Assembly: GCF_001690595.1 (NCBI RefSeq)
Contig: NZ_LZHH01000016.1
Coordinates: forward strand, 57,868 to 121,867
From: Gilliamella sp. Choc5-1
GTDB taxonomy: Bacteria; Pseudomonadota; Gammaproteobacteria; Enterobacterales; Orbaceae
DNA length: 64,000 nucleotides
Reading direction: 5' to 3'
Each line of letters opens with the position of its first letter. Position 1 is the first letter of the stretch. The notes under the pieces were generated by a model. That model had not been told where the DNA came from. It made no database searches and worked only from the letters and a program-made list of their open reading frames with translations. Below, in pieces: positions 58,813 to 64,000 of the stretch. Made by a program: the position numbers and the translations under genes.

Positions 58813-59916
58813 ATGAAATTTATTATAGATCGTGAAAAACTGATAAAACCATTGCAACTTGTCAGCGCCCCACTGAGTAATCGCCCTACATTACCCATTT
58901 TGGGGAATTTGTTATTACAAGTTAATGACAATACACTATCAATGACAGGAACGGATCTTGAAATAGAGATGATATCTCATTTACCATTGATTGAGCCAAG
59001 TGAACCTGGCGCAACTACGGTACCAGCAAGAAAGTTTCTTGATATCTGTCGAAACCTACCTAATGATGCAAAAATATCGATAAGCGTTGATGATAATCGA
59101 ATAATGATTCAATCAGGCCGTAGTAAATTTTCTTTAGCAACACTTCCTGCTAACGATTTTCCTAATTTAGAAAATTGGCAAAGTGATGTTGATCTTTCAG
59201 TACCACAAAGAACCATAAAACGACTTATTGATGCAGTACAATTTTCAATGGCAAACCAAGATGTCAGATATTACTTAAATGGTATGTTATTTGAAATTGA
59301 AGATGGCCAATTAAAAACTGTCGCAACTGATGGCCACCGACTAGCATTATGCGCTCAACCCATTGAGCAAAATACAAAAGCCACCCACGCGGTCATTTTA
59401 CCAAGAAAAGGGGTACTTGAACTAGCAAAATTGGTTAGTGATAACGACGAACTTATCACAATGCAAATTGGTCATAATAACTTACGCGTTAATCTTGGTG
59501 ATTTCACATTTACATCAAAACTTATTGATGGCAGATTTCCTGACTATAAACGAGTATTACCACGTAATCCAGATAAACCTCTTGAAGTCTCCTGCGAAGA
59601 GCTAAGAAATGCCCTGTCACGAGTTGCTATCTTATCTAATGAAAAATTTCGTGGAATTCGACTCCACGCCCATAACAACCAACTAAAAATTACGGCAAAC
59701 AACCCAGAACAAGAAGAAGCAGAAGAAGTTATTGATGTAAAATATGAGTCATCAGAGCTTGAAATTGGCTTTAATGTTACTTATTTACTCGACATATTAA
59801 ACACATTAAGATGTGATAGTGTACAACTATTACTCACTGATTCGGTATCGAGTGTACAAATTGAAGATATCAACAATCAATCTGCCACTTATGTTGTTAT
59901 GCCGATGCGCTTATAA
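58813..59916 (+). CDS. dnaN: DNA polymerase III sliding clamp (beta)
   Basis: The ring-shaped processivity clamp. Three similar domains (1-120, 128-245, 246-367) follow MKFIIDREKLIKPLQLV. The cleft residues near VATDGHRLAL (about 172-180) and the terminal VVMPMRL, which binds client proteins, are conserved. Length 367 aa is close to E. coli (366). It starts 17 bp after dnaA. Confidence 0.97.
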   Translation: MKFIIDREKLIKPLQLVSAPLSNRPTLPILGNLLLQVNDNTLSMTGTDLEIEMISHLPLIEPSEPGATTVPARKFLDICRNLPNDAKISISVDDNRIMIQSGRSKFSLATLPANDFPNLENWQSDVDLSVPQRTIKRLIDAVQFSMANQDVRYYLNGMLFEIEDGQLKTVATDGHRLALCAQPIEQNTKATHAVILPRKGVLELAKLVSDNDELITMQIGHNNLRVNLGDFTFTSKLIDGRFPDYKRVLPRNPDKPLEVSCEELRNALSRVAILSNEKFRGIRLHAHNNQLKITANNPEQEEAEEVIDVKYESSELEIGFNVTYLLDILNTLRCDSVQLLLTDSVSSVQIEDINNQSATYVVMPMRL

Positions 59917-59933
59917 TCAAATCTTATTTAATT

Positions 59934-59951
59934 TTCCGGCTTCGGCCGGAA
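59934..59951 (+). other. UUCG-loop hairpin between dnaN and recF
   Basis: TTCCGGC-TTCG-GCCGGAA gives a perfect 7-bp stem with the very stable UUCG tetraloop. TAATTGACA follows rather than a T run, so it is not a plain terminator. It lies 14 bp before the recF start. Confidence 0.8.
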
Positions 59952-59964
59952 TAATTGACAGTAT

Positions 59965-61038
59965 ATGACTCTTTCAACCATCAACGTTCATCATTTTCGT
60001 AATATTAATTACGCAGAACTCGCTTTATCACCACATTTCAACTTCATTGTTGGCGATAATGGCAGTGGCAAAACCAGTCTACTTGAAGCCATCTATATGC
60101 TTGGGCACGGACGAGCATTTAGGCATGCCCAATCAAATCGAATTATTCAACATGAACAACCTGAACTTATATTATTTAGTGAGATAAAAAGTTCCAATCA
60201 GCAAGTCCATTCAATAGGTCTTGCAAAATCACGCAATAACGAAAATAAGATAAAAATAGATGGAGACGAAGGCTTTCGGTTGGCCGATTTAGCCAAATTA
60301 TTACCGATACAATTAGTAACACCTGAGGGGTTTGATTTATTGAGCGGTGGCCCCAAGTATCGCCGTGCATTTATCGATTGGGGATGTTTTCATCATCACC
60401 CTGAATTTGTTCATTTATGGAACAATTTAAAACGCCTATTTAAGCAACGTAATGCACTGTTAAAACAAGCCAATAGTTATAAACAATTATTACCTTGGGA
60501 CAAAGAGATCGCTCTAATTGCCGAAAAAATCAGCCAAATTCGAGCTGATTATTTACAACATATTTTTCCTGAAATTATTCGGACTTGCCATGATTTTTTA
60601 CCTGAATATCAACTTAATTGCCAATATTATCAAGGTTGGGATCATGGAATTAATTACTCTGAACAGCTACAAAAACAGTACGATCGTGACAAACTCCTTA
60701 ATTACACCACTCTAGGGCCACATAAAGCGGATATAAAATTACGTATCGATAATATTCCTGTCGAAGATCTTTTATCCCGAGGTCAACTAAAGTTAGTGAT
60801 GTGTGCTTTACGGTTATCTCAAGGCGAATATTACTCAAAACAACATTCACAATCTTGTATTTACTTGATTGATGATTTTGCTTCAGAACTAGACCAAAAT
60901 AGACGTGACTTGCTAGCAAAACGATTAAAATTAGCCAATTCACAAGTGTTTATTACTGCAGTTAGCCAAGATCAAATTAGCCATATGATCGATGAAAATG
61001 ATAAGATTTTTCACATAAAATCTGGTATAATTTTGTAA
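59965..61038 (+). CDS. recF: DNA replication and repair protein RecF
   Basis: SMC-like ATPase that helps load RecA at gaps with RecO and RecR. Walker A GDNGSGKTSLLEAIY is at about 30-44, the signature LLSRGQLKLVMCALRLSQG near 268, and Walker B CIYLIDDFASELDQ near 295. 357 aa, as in E. coli. No clear ribosome site is seen before the ATG, and the stable hairpin at 59934 lies just upstream, so translation may be low. Confidence 0.96.
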   Translation: MTLSTINVHHFRNINYAELALSPHFNFIVGDNGSGKTSLLEAIYMLGHGRAFRHAQSNRIIQHEQPELILFSEIKSSNQQVHSIGLAKSRNNENKIKIDGDEGFRLADLAKLLPIQLVTPEGFDLLSGGPKYRRAFIDWGCFHHHPEFVHLWNNLKRLFKQRNALLKQANSYKQLLPWDKEIALIAEKISQIRADYLQHIFPEIIRTCHDFLPEYQLNCQYYQGWDHGINYSEQLQKQYDRDKLLNYTTLGPHKADIKLRIDNIPVEDLLSRGQLKLVMCALRLSQGEYYSKQHSQSCIYLIDDFASELDQNRRDLLAKRLKLANSQVFITAVSQDQISHMIDENDKIFHIKSGIIL

Positions 61039-61068
61039 ATATACAGAATGATATAAACAATCAATTAA

Positions 61069-63492
<2,424 letters not shown>

Positions 63493-63513
63493 ATATACAA
63501 TAACAAAAAGCAA

Positions 63514-63543
63514 AAAAAGCCAGGCTCAATGTCTGGTTTTTTA
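63514..63543 (+). terminator. Terminator after gyrB
   Basis: AAAGCCAG and CTGGTTTT pair over 8 bp (one G-U) around GCTCAATGT and run into TTTTATT. Confidence 0.85.
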
Positions 63544-63587
63544 TTGAGAATAATGATTGTGAGAAAGTTGTTTTTTGTGAAAATTGC

Positions 63588-64000
63588 AATAGTCTTTACT
63601 TAATCTGACATTTGAGTTATTTTATAACACAAAAGGAGAGTCAGAAATGAATCAAACAGCCAAAATTATTAAACCAAAATAAGGACTACTAGAATTAGCT
63701 AAGCAACTCGGTAACGTTCAACAAGCTTGCAAAGTCATGGGATACAGTCGAGATAGCTATTATCGCTTTAAAAAATTGTATGAGCAAGGGGGTGAGCTTG
63801 CGCTTCAAGAAATCAGTCGTAAAAAGCCTATCGAAAAAAATCGGGTAGAGCCACATATAGAACAAGCCGTTGTCAATATGGCCTATGAATATCCAGCTTA
63901 TGGGCAACATCGAGTTGCCAATCAACTTCGTCAAGAAGGCATCATGGTGTCAGGGAGTGGGGTACGCTCTATTTGGCTACGTCACGATTTAGAAAGTTTT
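63588..64000 (+). mobile_element. Insertion sequence of a third type, cut by window end
   Basis: Starts near AATAGTCTTTACTTAATCTG, the same terminal sequence as the remnant at 29223-29300. It carries one transposase gene that runs off the window. Confidence 0.75.
63647..64000 (+). pseudogene. IS481-family transposase with early stop
   Basis: After a good AAAGGAGAG site the frame reads MNQTAKIIKPK, then TAA at 63680-63682, then continues in the same frame: [44 protein letters not shown] and [15 protein letters not shown]. Related transposases have Leu at the stop position, so a single T-to-A change would explain it. No other good start is present until the ATG of MGYSRD. The rest of the gene is outside the window. 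This family differs clearly from the IS481-type copies at 12 and 45 kb. Confidence 0.75.

Overview
The window is an AT-rich gammaproteobacterial chromosome segment. Gene content and order (ppiA, pepB, coaBC-dut-slmA, ung/grcA, upp-uraA, prfB-lysS, dnaA-dnaN-recF-gyrB) resemble enteric bacteria. The low GC, a sucrose (csc) cluster, MipA/OmpV and DUF805 proteins and decayed IS elements fit the Orbaceae, the insect-gut group that includes Gilliamella. That placement is inference; no rRNA or tRNA gene was seen.

Layout. 1-11.7 kb is housekeeping: comF (cut by the edge), ppiA, pepB, a tyrosine phosphatase, a phosphopantetheinyl transferase, metC, tilS, an exported FAD oxidase, copA and suhB. 11.9-13.1 kb holds a decayed IS481-type element and a fragment of a second. 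13.2-19.1 kb carries SOS-type recN (LexA box), the coaBC-dut-slmA operon, mscS and cysE. 19.2-26.3 kb is a sucrose island (cscB, cscR, cscA, cscK) with shared operator-like palindromes and a CRP site. A SulP transporter with a structured leader sits inside it. 26.4-29.2 kb is dxr, deoR and deoC with two DeoR-like operators.

29.2-32.1 kb is the most plastic part. It holds a 245-bp tandem repeat built from an IS end, an adhesin-like gene whose 5' end is a run of 7-bp repeats (a candidate phase-variable gene), and IS fragments. 32.1-40.6 kb has grcA (FNR site), ung-gntR, two DUF805 genes with a duplicated upp fragment between them, upp-uraA, lysS and prfB with its programmed frameshift. 40.8-45.1 kb has sodA, a VanW protein, a glutamine amidotransferase and glnS. 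45.3-46.0 kb is another broken IS481-type copy. 46.0-48.1 kb is an RstAB-like two-component system.

48.2-54.0 kb is a pair of convergent operons: HAD phosphatase, alpha/beta hydrolase and two small SMR-like membrane proteins face an aminotransferase, a FemAB/GNAT-like acyltransferase and an arginase-fold protein. The set looks like a pathway that makes or modifies, and exports, a small amine. I do not recognise it, and it is the best candidate here for an undescribed system. 54.2-57.3 kb holds mipA/ompV, rdgC and ompA. 57.4-63.5 kb is dnaA-dnaN-recF-gyrB, next to ompA rather than rpmH. The window ends in a third IS type, also with an early stop.

A short dispersed element (core TCCTGAA, a T run, then ACAAAA) recurs at least ten times between genes.
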